Positions 36,957-46,381 of a DNA stretch of 48,225 nt are shown here, piece by piece. The DNA lies in NCBI GenBank assembly GCA_028680705.1, contig JAQUJY010000012.1:1-48225 (forward strand), in the 5' to 3' direction. This DNA is from Bacteroidales bacterium (GTDB taxonomy: Bacteria; Bacteroidota; Bacteroidia; Bacteroidales; Tenuifilaceae). The translations under genes were made by a program, and so were the position numbers. Under the pieces are notes generated by a model. The model was not told where the DNA came from. It ran no database searches and saw only the letters and a list, made by a program, of their open reading frames with translations. The number at the start of each line of letters is the position of its first letter. Position 1 is the first letter of the stretch.

Positions 36957-36985
36957 AAAGGCCTCCCATGTTTTGGAAGGCCTTT
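36957..36985 (-). terminator. Terminator after ppdK
   Basis: AAAGGCCT (36957-36964) pairs with AGGCCTTT (36978-36985), extended by CC/GG with one bulge. On the minus strand it is followed by eight T. It begins about 18 nt past the ppdK stop. Confidence 0.88.
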
Positions 36986-37003
36986 CAGTATAATAGATAC
37001 TAA

Positions 37004-39733
37004 TTACTTGCTTTGCTTAAGCACTGCTTGAGCTGCTGCTAAACGCGCAATAGGTACACGGAATGGAGAGCAGCTAACGTAATCCATACCCACTGAGTTA
37101 CAGAACTCAACGGAACTTGGCTCACCACCATGTTCGCCACAAATACCGATTTTTAAATCGCTCTTAACCGAACGCCCTTTCTTAACTCCCATCTCAACCA
37201 ATTGGCCAACACCAGTTTGATCAAGAATTTGGAATGGGTCATCCTTTAGGATGCCTTTTTCGATATATTCTGGGAGGAAAGTATTAGCATCATCGCGGCT
37301 AAAGCCCATGGTCATTTGGGTTAAATCATTTGTACCAAAGCTGAAGAATTCAGCAACCTCGGCAACTTTTTCGGCAGTTAGAACCGCACGAGGAACCTCT
37401 ATCATGGTTCCTACCATATAGTCGATACTATCATTGCGCTCTGCGAACACCTTATCAGCAGTTGTGCGAATAATTTGCTCTTGGTCCTTGTACTCACTAA
37501 CATCACCAATAAGCGGAACCATTATCTCAGGGAAGGTTTTAATACCTTTCTTCTTAAGGTTAAGCGCGGCTTCGATGATAGCACGAGCCTGCATTTCGGT
37601 AATTTCTGGGTAGGTTACGCCCAAACGGCAACCACGGTGGCCAAGCATTGGGTTAAACTCGTGAAGCGAGTCAACTTTTGCTTTAACTTCCTTTAAAGAG
37701 AGTCCAAGCTCTTCTGCCATCACCTTTTGGCTAGCCTCTTCGTGAGGTACAAATTCATGTAGAGGTGGGTCGAGCAGTCGAACAGTTACAGGAAGTCCCT
37801 GCATTGCCTCGAAAATACCTTCAAAGTCCTCTCTTTGGATTGGAAGAAGTTTTTCGAGAGCCTTTCTGCGACCAGTCTCATCATCGGCAAGAATCATTTC
37901 GCGCATTGCCTTAATTCTATCACCCTCGAAAAACATGTGCTCAGTACGGCATAGCCCAATTCCTTGAGCACCAAAATCTCTAGCTACTAAACTCTCACGA
38001 GGAGTGTCGGCATTTGTGCGAACTTTCATGCGGGTATACTTTTCGGCTAGGTCCATGAGCTTTGCAAAATCTCCACTTAGCTCAGGGAGCATAGTTTTAA
38101 CCTTACCCTCAAGTACTTGTCCGGTTGAGCCGTTTAACGAAATCCATTCCCCTTCTTTATATACCTTATTATCAACGGTCATGGTACGTGCCCTGTAATC
38201 AACTTTAATGCTACCAGCACCAGCAACACAACACTTGCCCATTCCCCGGGCAACAACGGCAGCGTGAGAGGTCATACCGCCACGGGCAGTAAGAATACCT
38301 TTAGCCACGTTCATGCCTTTTAAATCCTCGGGTGAAGTTTCAACACGAACCAAAATTGTTTCTTTTCCTTCTGCGGCCCATCTCTCTGCGTCGTCGGCTA
38401 AGAAAACAATTTGGCCAGAAGCTGCTCCTGGAGAGGCAGGTAATCCTTTGGCAATTTCTTTCGCGTTTTTAAGAGCATCTGTATCGAATATTGGGTGTAG
38501 AAGTTCATCAAGTCTTTCGGGCGCTACGCGAAGAACAGCAGTTTTTTCGGGTATCATTCCTTCGTCTAGCATATCGATGGCAATTTTCACCATTGCTGCA
38601 CCTGTACGTTTACCGCTACGGGTTTGAAGCATCCATAGCTTGCCGTCCTGAATTGTAAACTCAACATCTTGCATATCCTTGTAGTGTGCTTCAAGGTTTT
38701 TGCAGATATTGGCAAGTTCATTGTAGGGATTGGGCATAGTTTCCTCAAGCGAAGGGTATTTGGCTTTCCTTTCGTCTTCATTAACTCCCTGTAATTTTGC
38801 CCAACGGTGCGATCCTTCGAGGGTAATTTCCTGGGGAGTGCGGGTACCTGCCACAACATCTTCGCCCTGTGCATTAATTAGGTATTCACCGTTAAAAAGA
38901 TTCTCTCCGGTTGCAGAATCACGAGTAAAAGCAACACCAGTAGCTGAATTGTCGCCCATATTACCATATACCATGGCCTGAACGTTAATTGCAGTACCCC
39001 AATCAGAGGGTATCTTGTTAAGTCTACGATAATATACTGCGCGATCGTTCATCCAGCTGTCGAAAACTGCCATAACAGAACCCCAAAGTTGTTCCCAAGC
39101 ATCGGTTGGGAAATCTTTTCCTGTTTTATCTTTTACAACTTTTTTAAAGCGGGTAACCATCTCTTTCAGATCATCTACAGTGAAATCCGTGTCGAGGTCA
39201 ATCTTTTTTTCCTCTTTTAATTGGTCGATAATTTCCTCAAAAGGATCGTGGTCTTCTTTAGATTCAGGTTTCATGCCAAGAACAACATCACCGTACATTT
39301 GAATAAAACGACGGTAGCTGTCCCATGCAAAACGTGGGTTATTGGTTCTTTTTGCAAGCCCTTCAACAACCTCATCGTTGAGTCCCAAGTTGAGGATTGT
39401 ATCCATCATACCAGGCATAGATGCCCGAGAGCCAGAGCGAACAGACATGAGTAAGGGGTTTTCTTTACTTCCAAACTGGGCGTTCATAATACCCTCAACT
39501 TGTTTCATAGCCGCTTCGACCTCAGCCTTAATTAAGGCAACAGTTTTTTCTTGACCTAGTTTGAAATATTCGGTACAAACCTCGGTGGTTATTGTAAAAC
39601 CTGGAGGTACAGGTATACCAATAAGGTTCATCTCGGCTAGGTTTGCTCCTTTGCCACCTAGCAACTCCCTCATTTCACCATTACCATCGGCTTTCTTGTT
39701 CCCGAAGGCATAAACACGTTTTAATTTCGACAT
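37004..39733 (-). CDS. ppdK: Pyruvate, phosphate dikinase
   Basis: A 909-residue PPDK interconverting pyruvate, ATP and phosphate with PEP, AMP and pyrophosphate, in the cytosol. The N-terminal ATP-grasp part starts with VYAFGNKKADGNGEMRELLGGKGANLAEM. The phosphohistidine domain has GGMTSHAAVVARGMGKCCVAG with His490 as the swinging residue. The C-terminal PEP/pyruvate barrel has GLCRTEHMFF, the SFGTNDLTQM segment and GICGEHGGEP, which includes the catalytic Cys. Length is normal. It is common in anaerobic Bacteroidales, where it joins glycolysis to PEP formation. A TAATTTTG box lies 63 nt upstream and a strong terminator follows, so it appears monocistronic. Confidence 0.97.
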   Translation of the reverse strand: MSKLKRVYAFGNKKADGNGEMRELLGGKGANLAEMNLIGIPVPPGFTITTEVCTEYFKLGQEKTVALIKAEVEAAMKQVEGIMNAQFGSKENPLLMSVRSGSRASMPGMMDTILNLGLNDEVVEGLAKRTNNPRFAWDSYRRFIQMYGDVVLGMKPESKEDHDPFEEIIDQLKEEKKIDLDTDFTVDDLKEMVTRFKKVVKDKTGKDFPTDAWEQLWGSVMAVFDSWMNDRAVYYRRLNKIPSDWGTAINVQAMVYGNMGDNSATGVAFTRDSATGENLFNGEYLINAQGEDVVAGTRTPQEITLEGSHRWAKLQGVNEDERKAKYPSLEETMPNPYNELANICKNLEAHYKDMQDVEFTIQDGKLWMLQTRSGKRTGAAMVKIAIDMLDEGMIPEKTAVLRVAPERLDELLHPIFDTDALKNAKEIAKGLPASPGAASGQIVFLADDAERWAAEGKETILVRVETSPEDLKGMNVAKGILTARGGMTSHAAVVARGMGKCCVAGAGSIKVDYRARTMTVDNKVYKEGEWISLNGSTGQVLEGKVKTMLPELSGDFAKLMDLAEKYTRMKVRTNADTPRESLVARDFGAQGIGLCRTEHMFFEGDRIKAMREMILADDETGRRKALEKLLPIQREDFEGIFEAMQGLPVTVRLLDPPLHEFVPHEEASQKVMAEELGLSLKEVKAKVDSLHEFNPMLGHRGCRLGVTYPEITEMQARAIIEAALNLKKKGIKTFPEIMVPLIGDVSEYKDQEQIIRTTADKVFAERNDSIDYMVGTMIEVPRAVLTAEKVAEVAEFFSFGTNDLTQMTMGFSRDDANTFLPEYIEKGILKDDPFQILDQTGVGQLVEMGVKKGRSVKSDLKIGICGEHGGEPSSVEFCNSVGMDYVSCSPFRVPIARLAAAQAVLKQSK

Positions 39734-39796
39734 CGTAATTAAGTTTTATTATTGATTTATATTATGTTCATAGTAAGCAATTTTTTTCTCAGACTA

Positions 39797-39804
39797 CAAA
39801 ATTA
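39797..39804 (-). promoter_or_regulatory. TAnnTTTG -7 box upstream of ppdK
   Basis: The minus strand reads TAATTTTG, 63 nt before the ATG at 39733. No TTG lies at the usual -33 distance. Confidence 0.45.
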
Positions 39805-40145
39805 TCAAAAAAAATGAAACTGCATAGCTATGTATAATTGCTATACCATAAATTTTGTGCAAACGATTCAGAGGCTAATTTCAACTATTCCCTTTTGTTT
39901 ATATGGATTTCAGTGATTTAAACCCTATATACAATCCATGAGTTGTGCAGAGAATATCGTTGCACCTCTATTTTAAATAGTTTAATAGCATATGCCGTTT
40001 TAGGACAAGCAGCAGATGTTTAGAGTAATACCAGTATTTTGTAAAAACCTCAATATGTTGAATAATAAATAGTCTTAAGCCCTAGGTGTAGGGTTTAGAG
40101 AGAATTAACTAAGAATTGAGAAAGAGTCAGAAATCAATTTGAACA

Positions 40146-40165
40146 TGTTACAAATGTGTTACAAA
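40146..40165 (+). repeat. Tandem direct repeat, 9 nt with 11-bp period
   Basis: TGTTACAAA occurs at 40146-40154 and 40157-40165, one helical turn apart. It could be a protein-binding site but may be chance; it lies downstream of the tRNA gene. Confidence 0.35.
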
Positions 40166-40175
40166 CGGAAATAAA

Positions 40176-40201
40176 AAAGGGCTACATTTCTGCAACCCTT
40201 T
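40176..40201 (-). terminator. Terminator of the tRNA-Met gene
   Basis: On the minus strand GGGTTGCA pairs with TGTAGCCC (40191-40198 with 40179-40186, two wobbles) around a GAAA tetraloop, followed by a T run. Confidence 0.88.
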
Positions 40202-40211
40202 GATATTCAAG

Positions 40212-40285
40212 TAGCGAGAGGGCGACTTGAACGCCCGACCTCGTGATTATGAATCACGCGCTCTAACCAGCTGAGCTACCTCGCC
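40212..40285 (-). tRNA. tRNA-Met (CAT)
   Basis: A 74-nt tRNA folds into a full cloverleaf: acceptor GGCGAGG/TCTCGCT (with wobble pairs at 1-72 and 7-66), D-stem GCTC/GAGC, anticodon stem CGTGA/TCACG with loop TTCATAA (anticodon CAT), and T-stem GGGCG/CGCCC with loop TTCAAGT. CCA is not encoded. G1-U72 is a wobble rather than the open C-A mismatch of initiators, so it is likely elongator Met, though a CAT anticodon can also be the lysidine-modified Ile type. Confidence 0.93.
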
Positions 40286-40318
40286 ATTTTTATAATTTGT
40301 CTTACCAAATTTGAGTGG

Positions 40319-40348
40319 CAAAAGTATGAAATATTTTTAAATCCGCAA
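40319..40348 (-). promoter_or_regulatory. Promoter of the tRNA-Met gene
   Basis: On the minus strand TTG (40348-40346) and TACTTTTG (40326-40319) are 19 nt apart, the best match in the window to the Bacteroidota consensus. The mature tRNA begins 33 nt downstream. Confidence 0.65.
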
Positions 40349-40534
40349 GTTTTAAATTTAGATTTGGGCTAAACAAATTGCTAAACCTAATGTTTATGCT
40401 GAAGTTATTAGCATTCAGACAGATGCTGTGTTAATAAATAATTAGGTCTTTTCTGTATCTTTAAACAAAAAAATCTTACCTTGTCATAAGAGGAAAATTT
40501 CATGATATTTATTCATGGAGAAATAAGAAAGATT

Positions 40535-40933
40535 ATGGAGAATGTGAATGTCAACAACAAGGTTGAACTAGAATTTACTTTTAAAACATCCCCAAGTATA
40601 CTTTATAATCGGCTAAGTACACCATCTGGTCTATCGGAGTGGTTTGCTGATGATGTTAATCTCGATGGAAACGTTTTTACTTTTTTTTGGGATAATTCTG
40701 AGAGCCAGGCAGAACTTATTGGGAGTAAAGAGAATAAATATATCCGATTTAAGTGGATAGGAGACTCAGATGATGATGAAGATACCTACTTCGAGTTTAG
40801 AATTTGTCCCGATGAACTAACAGGAGGTTTGGCGCTGCACGTAATCGAGCAACTATTAGATGATGATACTGAGGATGCCGAATCGCTTTGGAGCCACCAG
40901 GTTAACGAATTAAAAAGGCATTTGGGGTTGTAA
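40535..40933 (+). CDS. START-like domain protein (SRPBCC fold)
   Basis: A small acidic protein of 132 residues from the chosen start, with an AHSA1/START-like helix-grip fold: VELEFTFKTSPSILYNRLSTPSGLSEWFADDVN, FFWDNSE, YIRFKWIGDSDDDEDTYFEFRI and a final helix with WSHQVNELKRHLG. Close relatives are common in Bacteroidota, with unknown ligand. I prefer the ATG at 40535 (MENVNVNN), which matches the usual family start. An ATG at 40502 would add 11 residues and has AGAGG 10 nt upstream, so it cannot be excluded. A terminator follows. Confidence 0.8.
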   Translation: MENVNVNNKVELEFTFKTSPSILYNRLSTPSGLSEWFADDVNLDGNVFTFFWDNSESQAELIGSKENKYIRFKWIGDSDDDEDTYFEFRICPDELTGGLALHVIEQLLDDDTEDAESLWSHQVNELKRHLGL

Positions 40934-40960
40934 AACTACAACCTGCTATTTGCATCTTAC

Positions 40961-40985
40961 TGCCCATTTTATGGGCATTTTTTTT
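40961..40985 (+). terminator. Terminator after the START-like gene
   Basis: TGCCCAT (40961-40967) and ATGGGCA (40971-40977) form a 7-bp stem with a TTT loop, followed by eight T. Confidence 0.88.
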
Positions 40986-41095
40986 ACAGCATTCCTTTTA
41001 TGTTTAGCCAATGGTCTCAATATGCCCAGTAATAATATGAGAATTCAATTCCATAGTCTGCGCAAACACTATCTATTTGCATTATTTAGGAGAAA

Positions 41096-41125
41096 CGGCA
41101 CAAAAATTTTACTATTTTTGTGCCG
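41096..41125 (+). promoter_or_regulatory. Perfect 12-bp inverted repeat upstream of the LptF/G gene
   Basis: CGGCACAAAAAT (41096-41107) and ATTTTTGTGCCG (41114-41125) are separated by TTTACT. No T run follows. The right arm includes TATTTTTG (41113-41120), a match to the -7 promoter box, 88 nt before the ATG at 41209. It could be an operator over a promoter, or a hairpin in the leader. Confidence 0.5.
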
Positions 41126-41208
41126 CATTACAGTTAAGGTGTAACTGAAAGGTATTAGTTTTCTTATTTAAGCTGATTTTGTAACAAGGCAAGTGTTCTG
41201 TTCTGCGT

Positions 41209-42678
41209 ATGAAAAGGCTTCATCAGTTTGTGTTAAAATCTTATCTCGGCCCATTGGTCATGACTTTTTTTATTGTCATGTTTATACTGCTTATGCAGTT
41301 TCTTTGGAAGTATATTGATGATCTAGTGGGTAAGGGGCTTGAGGTAGATGTTATATTAGAATTGTTGGTATATGCCTCGGCGGGGCTGGTTCCAATGGCG
41401 TTGCCATTAGCAACATTATTGGCAGCACTTATGACCCTAGGTAACCTAGGCGAGAACAACGAACTGTTGGCCATGAAATCTGCAGGTATTTCACTCCCCC
41501 GAATAATGTTCCCTCTCATTGTTGTTACCATTTTAATATCAGTAGGTGGTTTCTTCTTCTCAAATAATGTGTTGCCTTATACAAACCTCAAGATGAGTAC
41601 ATTGTTGTGGGATGTTAAGCAACAACGCCCCGATTTATCTATTAAAGTTGGTGTGTTTAATAATGATATTGAGGGTTATAGTATAAAAATAGCAGACAGA
41701 GACCATCAAACTAACCTGATGACTGATGTGATAATTTACGACCATGGTTCTAAGGAAGGAAATCTTGTAGTAACTGTGGCCGATTCGGGCTATATGCATG
41801 TTACCACAGATGAGAAGTATATGGTGGTAACGTTGTACAACGGCTACTCGTATGAGGAAATGCTTGAAAGTGCTGCTGTCAGGCGATCAGGTAACCGTAA
41901 GTTTCCTTCCCGTCTTAACAAATTTGATGAGCAGATTATTTTAATTGAACTCGAAGGGTTTGGCCTTGAGCGTAGCAATGAGGATTTATTCAAAAGCAGT
42001 TTCCATGCTCTTAACCTACAGCAGTTAAGCCAAACACAGGATTCGCTTTCAAGGGAAATTGACAAGAGGTTAACAGCGGCAAAACAGTTATTGATTAGTA
42101 ATACCATCTTTAAGAATCCATTTAGCCCTACGCGCGATAGCATGGCTGTGGTTACCTATACGCTAAATGCTGATTCTATTATAACTACCTTTCCTTTGGA
42201 ACAACAGCATGAAATTGTTGAGCGCGCATTGTCCAATGCTCGGTCTGCAAAAAATTCAGTGGGCTCAACAGCAAGTGATTTAGAAAGACAGTCTAAGCAC
42301 ATGGTTAGGCATACCATTGAGTGGCATCGGAAATTGGCCTTGCCATTTGCGTGCTTTGTCTTTTTCTTTATTGGTGCCCCGTTGGGTGCAATAATACGCA
42401 AAGGAGGTTTGGGAATGCCAGTGGTAGTATCAGTACTATTCTTTGTGGTGTATTATATTATTTCGATTACAGGCGAAAAGTTTGCACGAGAACTTTTGTG
42501 GGATCCAAATGTAGGGATGTGGGTTTCGTCCTTTATATTACTACCTCTTGGCGTGTTCCTTTCATATAAAGCCACAACCGATTCGGTAATAATGAATTCC
42601 GATTTCTACGTCCAAGCAGCGAAAAAAATTGCAGCTTTTTACAATAAGGTTAAATCATTCTTAAAACGGAAAAAATGA
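41209..42678 (+). CDS. LptF/LptG-family (YjgP/YjgQ) LPS-transport permease
   Basis: A 489-residue inner-membrane protein of the LptF/LptG family, the permease that extracts lipopolysaccharide from the inner membrane together with the LptB ATPase. It has helices at about 12-35, 50-80 and 95-120, a periplasmic beta-jellyroll (about 125-270), a helical region and three helices at the C-terminus (about 375-470). The opening KRLHQFVLKSYLGPLVMTFF and HRKLALPFACFVFFFIGAPLGAIIRKGG are family signatures. Whether it is F or G is not clear. Its stop overlaps the GT4 start by 4 nt (ATGA), placing it first in an envelope-gene operon. The basic C-terminal tail is normal. Confidence 0.88.
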   Translation: MKRLHQFVLKSYLGPLVMTFFIVMFILLMQFLWKYIDDLVGKGLEVDVILELLVYASAGLVPMALPLATLLAALMTLGNLGENNELLAMKSAGISLPRIMFPLIVVTILISVGGFFFSNNVLPYTNLKMSTLLWDVKQQRPDLSIKVGVFNNDIEGYSIKIADRDHQTNLMTDVIIYDHGSKEGNLVVTVADSGYMHVTTDEKYMVVTLYNGYSYEEMLESAAVRRSGNRKFPSRLNKFDEQIILIELEGFGLERSNEDLFKSSFHALNLQQLSQTQDSLSREIDKRLTAAKQLLISNTIFKNPFSPTRDSMAVVTYTLNADSIITTFPLEQQHEIVERALSNARSAKNSVGSTASDLERQSKHMVRHTIEWHRKLALPFACFVFFFIGAPLGAIIRKGGLGMPVVVSVLFFVVYYIISITGEKFARELLWDPNVGMWVSSFILLPLGVFLSYKATTDSVIMNSDFYVQAAKKIAAFYNKVKSFLKRKK

Positions 42679-43901
42679 GGATACTCATGTTGACCAATAA
42701 GGTTCCTTTTCCCCCTAAGGATGGGGGGGCTTTTGCAACGCTAAACATGGCACTTGGGCTTGTTGAATCGGGTGCGGAAGTTACCTTACTTGCAATGTCA
42801 ACACCCAAGCATCCAACCACCGAAAAAGATTTCCCTGAATCAATTCGAAAACAGATTAAGATTCATACCGTTTTTGTTGATACAAAAATATCTCCTGTTA
42901 AAGCATTGCACAATCTAATTTTCTCTAAGCATGCCTACAATGCCCAAAGGTTTTTAAGCAAACAATTTGCAAGCGCATTGAAGACCCTTCTGGATGAGAA
43001 TAGTTACGATATAGTGCAGCTTGAGGGTCTGTATATTTACCCATACCTCAACTTAATTAGGAAACACTTTAATGGGAAAGTTGTGCTACGTGCGCACAAT
43101 GTTGAGCACGAAATTTGGCTGAGGAACGCTTCAATTCAAACCAATAGGTTTAAGCGTTGGTACTTTAACCATTTGGCCAATAGGGTTAAAAATGCAGAAA
43201 TAAATTTACTTAAAAGAATCGATCTGCTTGTGCCCATTTCGATTCGCGACCAGCAGATGCTTGAGCAGTTGGGGTATTGTGAGGCATCATTTACATCACC
43301 TACAGGATATTGTTTAAGTGAAAGTGGAAATATGAATGAGGATTTCGAGATGCCCTCAGTCTTTCACCTTGGCGGGCTAGATTGGATTCCCAACCAAGAG
43401 GGGATATTTTGGTTTTTAGACAACTGCTGGCCACATGTTCTATCTTCAGTTCCAGATGCTAAGTTTTATGTAGCAGGACGCAATGCAAATCAAGACCTTA
43501 TTACGAAAATTAATGGCTACCAAAATGTTAATTTTATTGGCGAGGTAGAGGATTCAGCCAAGTTTATGAGTTCAAAAGCGGTAATGGCCGTGCCTTTACT
43601 CTCAGGAAGTGGGATGCGCATTAAAATTGTTGAGGGCATGGCATTGGGTAAAGCAATTGTGTCAACATCAATAGGTGCAGAGGGAATTGATATTGAGAAC
43701 GGTAAGCATTTAATGATTGCCGATACTCCATACTTAATGGCTAAAAGCATAGTTAAACTCCTTCTTAACAAAAAAGAAATACTTAGAATTGGCAAGAATG
43801 CGCAGGAGTTTGTAGATCAGAATCTTGACAACACCATCTTAACGGGTAATCTGTTCAGTTTTTATAAACAATCTCTGAATGAATCAAACTCCTTAATTTA
43901 G
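42675..43901 (+). CDS. Glycosyltransferase family 4 protein
   Basis: A 408-residue GT-B fold glycosyltransferase. The N-terminal domain begins with MRILMLTNKVPFPPKDGGA, typical of GT4 enzymes, and includes VVLRAHNVEHEIW. The C-terminal domain has FHLGGLDWIPNQEGIFWFL, FIGEVED and the sugar-nucleotide segment SGSGMRIKIVEGMALGKAIVSTSIGAEGI. The acceptor is unknown but probably an envelope glycan, judging from the upstream LPS permease gene with which it overlaps by 4 nt. It is 56 nt from the next glycosyltransferase on the same strand. No membrane helix is visible. Confidence 0.88.
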   Translation: MRILMLTNKVPFPPKDGGAFATLNMALGLVESGAEVTLLAMSTPKHPTTEKDFPESIRKQIKIHTVFVDTKISPVKALHNLIFSKHAYNAQRFLSKQFASALKTLLDENSYDIVQLEGLYIYPYLNLIRKHFNGKVVLRAHNVEHEIWLRNASIQTNRFKRWYFNHLANRVKNAEINLLKRIDLLVPISIRDQQMLEQLGYCEASFTSPTGYCLSESGNMNEDFEMPSVFHLGGLDWIPNQEGIFWFLDNCWPHVLSSVPDAKFYVAGRNANQDLITKINGYQNVNFIGEVEDSAKFMSSKAVMAVPLLSGSGMRIKIVEGMALGKAIVSTSIGAEGIDIENGKHLMIADTPYLMAKSIVKLLLNKKEILRIGKNAQEFVDQNLDNTILTGNLFSFYKQSLNESNSLI

Positions 43902-43957
43902 TCAGTAGATTTAGCTAATTTTGAGCTAATTTTTAAATAAAGCAAGTGCTAGGATAA

Positions 43958-45136
43958 ATGATTAGTATAATTCTTCAAATTGTTTTTTGGGTATCGGTTG
44001 CAGTAATGTTTCATTCGTATGTTTTATACCCGCTTTTACTGTGGTTCTTAATGCGGATTGCCAAAAAAGCTGTTTTCGAAGAATATACTCCAAACGATGA
44101 ATTGCCATTTATTTCGATTCTTATTGCAGCACATAACGAGGAGACTGTGATTGCAAAAAAAATAGAGAGTATTAACAGTACCTCATATCCATTAAATAAA
44201 ATTGAAATTATAATTGGATCCGATTGCTCCACTGACAGTACAAACAGCATAATAAAGTCGTTTGAGACTAATCAAAGTAATCTAAAGTTAGTCGAGTTCT
44301 ATGAACGCCAAGGAAAAATAGGAGTGGTAAATAAACTGATTGACATTGCCCGTGGTGAAATTATTATTTCTACAGATGCCAATGTGTTTTTTGAAGAGGA
44401 TACAATTTTCGAATTGGTGAAAAGAATGAAAGACTCGAGCATTGGCTTGGTCGATTCAAGAATGGTAAATACTGGATTAAATCAGTCAGGAATATCGATA
44501 CAGGAAAGTACCTATATAACCCATGAGGTATTGGTGAAGTATCGTGAAGGAGTGCTATGGGGAACAATGATAGGACCATTTGGCGGATGTTTTGCCATTC
44601 GTAAAGAGTTGTTTGTGAAGCCACCTGAAAATTTTTTGGTTGACGATTTTTACATCAACATGAAAGTATTGGAGCAGGGCAAGAAATGCCTTAACAATTT
44701 AGAGGCTAGAGTTTACGAGGATGTTTCCAATGAATTATCCGAAGAATTTCGTCGTAAAGTAAGGATTGCTCAGGGTAATTTTCAGAATTTAAAAACATTT
44801 AGGAAAATGTTATGGCCCCCAACCAAACCCTTGGCGTTTGCGTTTATGTCGCATAAGGTTATCAGATGGATAGGCCCCCTTTTTATTATTCTTGCTATTA
44901 TATCAGTTTTGTTTCTACAAAGCATTTTATTCTATCGCATTGTAGTTCTAGCAATTGGAGTCATCATTTTAATCCCTTTTGTTGATTTTCTTTTAAAGAA
45001 ACTGAAGGTTAATCTGGTGCTTCTGCGTTTTGTAACCCATTTTTTTAGTATGAACATTGCCCTTTTGGTAGGGCTAATAAAATATTTAAAAGGAGTTAAC
45101 AGTAATGTCTGGCAACCAACACAAAGAAATCAGTAA
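43958..45136 (+). CDS. Membrane glycosyltransferase family 2 protein
   Basis: A 392-residue processive-type GT2. An N-terminal helix (about 5-30) precedes the GT-A catalytic domain (about 50-285), which has [25 protein letters not shown], the DxD-type [23 protein letters not shown] and a [14 protein letters not shown] motif like the QxxRW region. Three C-terminal helices (about 300-380) follow. The protein resembles polysaccharide synthases that feed the chain through the membrane; the product is unknown. Its last 32 nt overlap the start of ribBA in another frame, an unusual link of envelope and flavin genes. Confidence 0.86.
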   Translation: MISIILQIVFWVSVAVMFHSYVLYPLLLWFLMRIAKKAVFEEYTPNDELPFISILIAAHNEETVIAKKIESINSTSYPLNKIEIIIGSDCSTDSTNSIIKSFETNQSNLKLVEFYERQGKIGVVNKLIDIARGEIIISTDANVFFEEDTIFELVKRMKDSSIGLVDSRMVNTGLNQSGISIQESTYITHEVLVKYREGVLWGTMIGPFGGCFAIRKELFVKPPENFLVDDFYINMKVLEQGKKCLNNLEARVYEDVSNELSEEFRRKVRIAQGNFQNLKTFRKMLWPPTKPLAFAFMSHKVIRWIGPLFIILAIISVLFLQSILFYRIVVLAIGVIILIPFVDFLLKKLKVNLVLLRFVTHFFSMNIALLVGLIKYLKGVNSNVWQPTQRNQ

Positions 45137-46373
45137 GTTAGATACCATTGAGGAGGCGTTGGCCGACCTTAAAGAAGGTAAAATAATTATTGTAGTTGAC
45201 GATGAGGACCGTGAGAACGAAGGCGATTTTATTGCTGCCGCCGAACTTATTACGCCCGAAATTGTGAACTTTATGGCCAAGTACGGACGCGGCCTTATCT
45301 GTGCGCCCTTATCCGAAGATCGATGCCAGGAACTTGAGCTTGAGTTAATGGTGGGTAATAATACAGCCCTACATCAAACCCCATTTACCGTTTCTGTCGA
45401 TTTAATTGGGCAGGGATGTACAACGGGTATATCTGCTTCCGATAGGGCTAAAACCATTAAAGCGCTTGTCGATCCGAATACAGAACCCGAAGATTTGGCC
45501 CGACCAGGACACATTTTCCCGCTTAAGGCAAGGGAAAAAGGAGTTTTACGTCGTGCAGGTCACACGGAGGCTGTGGTTGATTTAACTCGTTTGGCAGGGC
45601 TTAAGCCTGGTGGTGCGCTTGTTGAGATTATGAACGAGGATGGAACCATGGCTCGTCTTCCCGAACTCTTAAAGATCGCTAAACGCTTTAACCTAAAGAT
45701 TATCTCAATTCAGGATTTAATATCCTATAGGCTCAAGTTTGAGAGCCTAATTGAAATGGGGGAAAGAGTGAAGTTACCTACAGATTTCGGAACATTTGAG
45801 GCAGTTGCCTTTAGGCAAAAAGCACAGAATATAGAGCATATTGCTCTTGTTAAAGGAACATGGGAACCCGACGAGCCTGTGCTGGTTCGTGTTCACTCAT
45901 CGTGTGTTACTGGCGATATCTTTCACTCCCAACGCTGTGATTGTGGAACCCAGCTGCAACTTGCTATGGAAATGATTGAGCGCGAAGGGAAAGGCGTACT
46001 TGTGTATATGAACCAGGAGGGAAGGGGCATTGGCTTGTTCAATAAAATTCATGCCTATAAGTTGCAGGAGGAAGGCTTCGATACGGTAGATGCTAACATT
46101 GAGTTGGGTTTTAAACCCGATGAGCGTGAGTATGGTGTTGGTGCCAGCATTATTCGTGAACTAGGAGTTTGCAAAATGCGATTACTAACCAATAATCCAG
46201 TAAAGAGAAAAGGGCTTGAGGGATATGGTATTGAGGTGGTTGAAAATGTTCCGTTAGAAGTGCCCCCCCGAAAGGAGAACGAGTTCTACATGCGTACAAA
46301 ACGCGATAGAATGGGGCACAAACTATTACTTTTGCCCGATTTACCTAAGGATAATGATAAAAACAAAAAGTAG
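45105..46373 (+). CDS. ribBA: Bifunctional DHBP synthase / GTP cyclohydrolase II (RibBA)
   Basis: A 422-residue enzyme for two steps of riboflavin synthesis. RibB (about 10-210) converts ribulose 5-phosphate to 3,4-dihydroxy-2-butanone 4-phosphate; its motif [18 protein letters not shown] and the RAGHTEA segment are present. RibA (about 215-410) opens GTP; its zinc ligands are Cys267, Cys278 and Cys280 ([17 protein letters not shown]), with NQEGRGIGL following. The ATG at 45105 is required, since the next Met is deep in RibB. It is preceded by AAAGGAG, one of the few good ribosome-binding sites in the window. It overlaps the GT2 gene by 32 nt, and fmt follows 8 nt later. No FMN riboswitch is visible upstream. 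Confidence 0.96.
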   Translation: MSGNQHKEISKLDTIEEALADLKEGKIIIVVDDEDRENEGDFIAAAELITPEIVNFMAKYGRGLICAPLSEDRCQELELELMVGNNTALHQTPFTVSVDLIGQGCTTGISASDRAKTIKALVDPNTEPEDLARPGHIFPLKAREKGVLRRAGHTEAVVDLTRLAGLKPGGALVEIMNEDGTMARLPELLKIAKRFNLKIISIQDLISYRLKFESLIEMGERVKLPTDFGTFEAVAFRQKAQNIEHIALVKGTWEPDEPVLVRVHSSCVTGDIFHSQRCDCGTQLQLAMEMIEREGKGVLVYMNQEGRGIGLFNKIHAYKLQEEGFDTVDANIELGFKPDEREYGVGASIIRELGVCKMRLLTNNPVKRKGLEGYGIEVVENVPLEVPPRKENEFYMRTKRDRMGHKLLLLPDLPKDNDKNKK

Positions 46374-46381
46374 GTAAGCTA

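Larger units (their letters stand above)
39734..40211. other. Intergenic region, 478 nt, between ppdK and tRNA-Met
   Basis: It holds the ppdK promoter box (39797-39804), a small hairpin CCCTA-GGTG-TAGGG (40080-40093), a tandem 9-nt direct repeat (40146-40165) and the tRNA terminator (40176-40201). No convincing gene is visible. Confidence 0.5.

Noticed and set aside
40950..41144. Small plus-strand open frame of 64 codons
   Set aside because: It runs through the terminator at 40961-40985 and the 12-bp inverted repeat, so it is most likely non-coding.
45000..45110. FMN riboswitch for ribBA
   Set aside because: The upstream DNA is coding for the GT2 protein and no conserved RFN stem pattern is visible.
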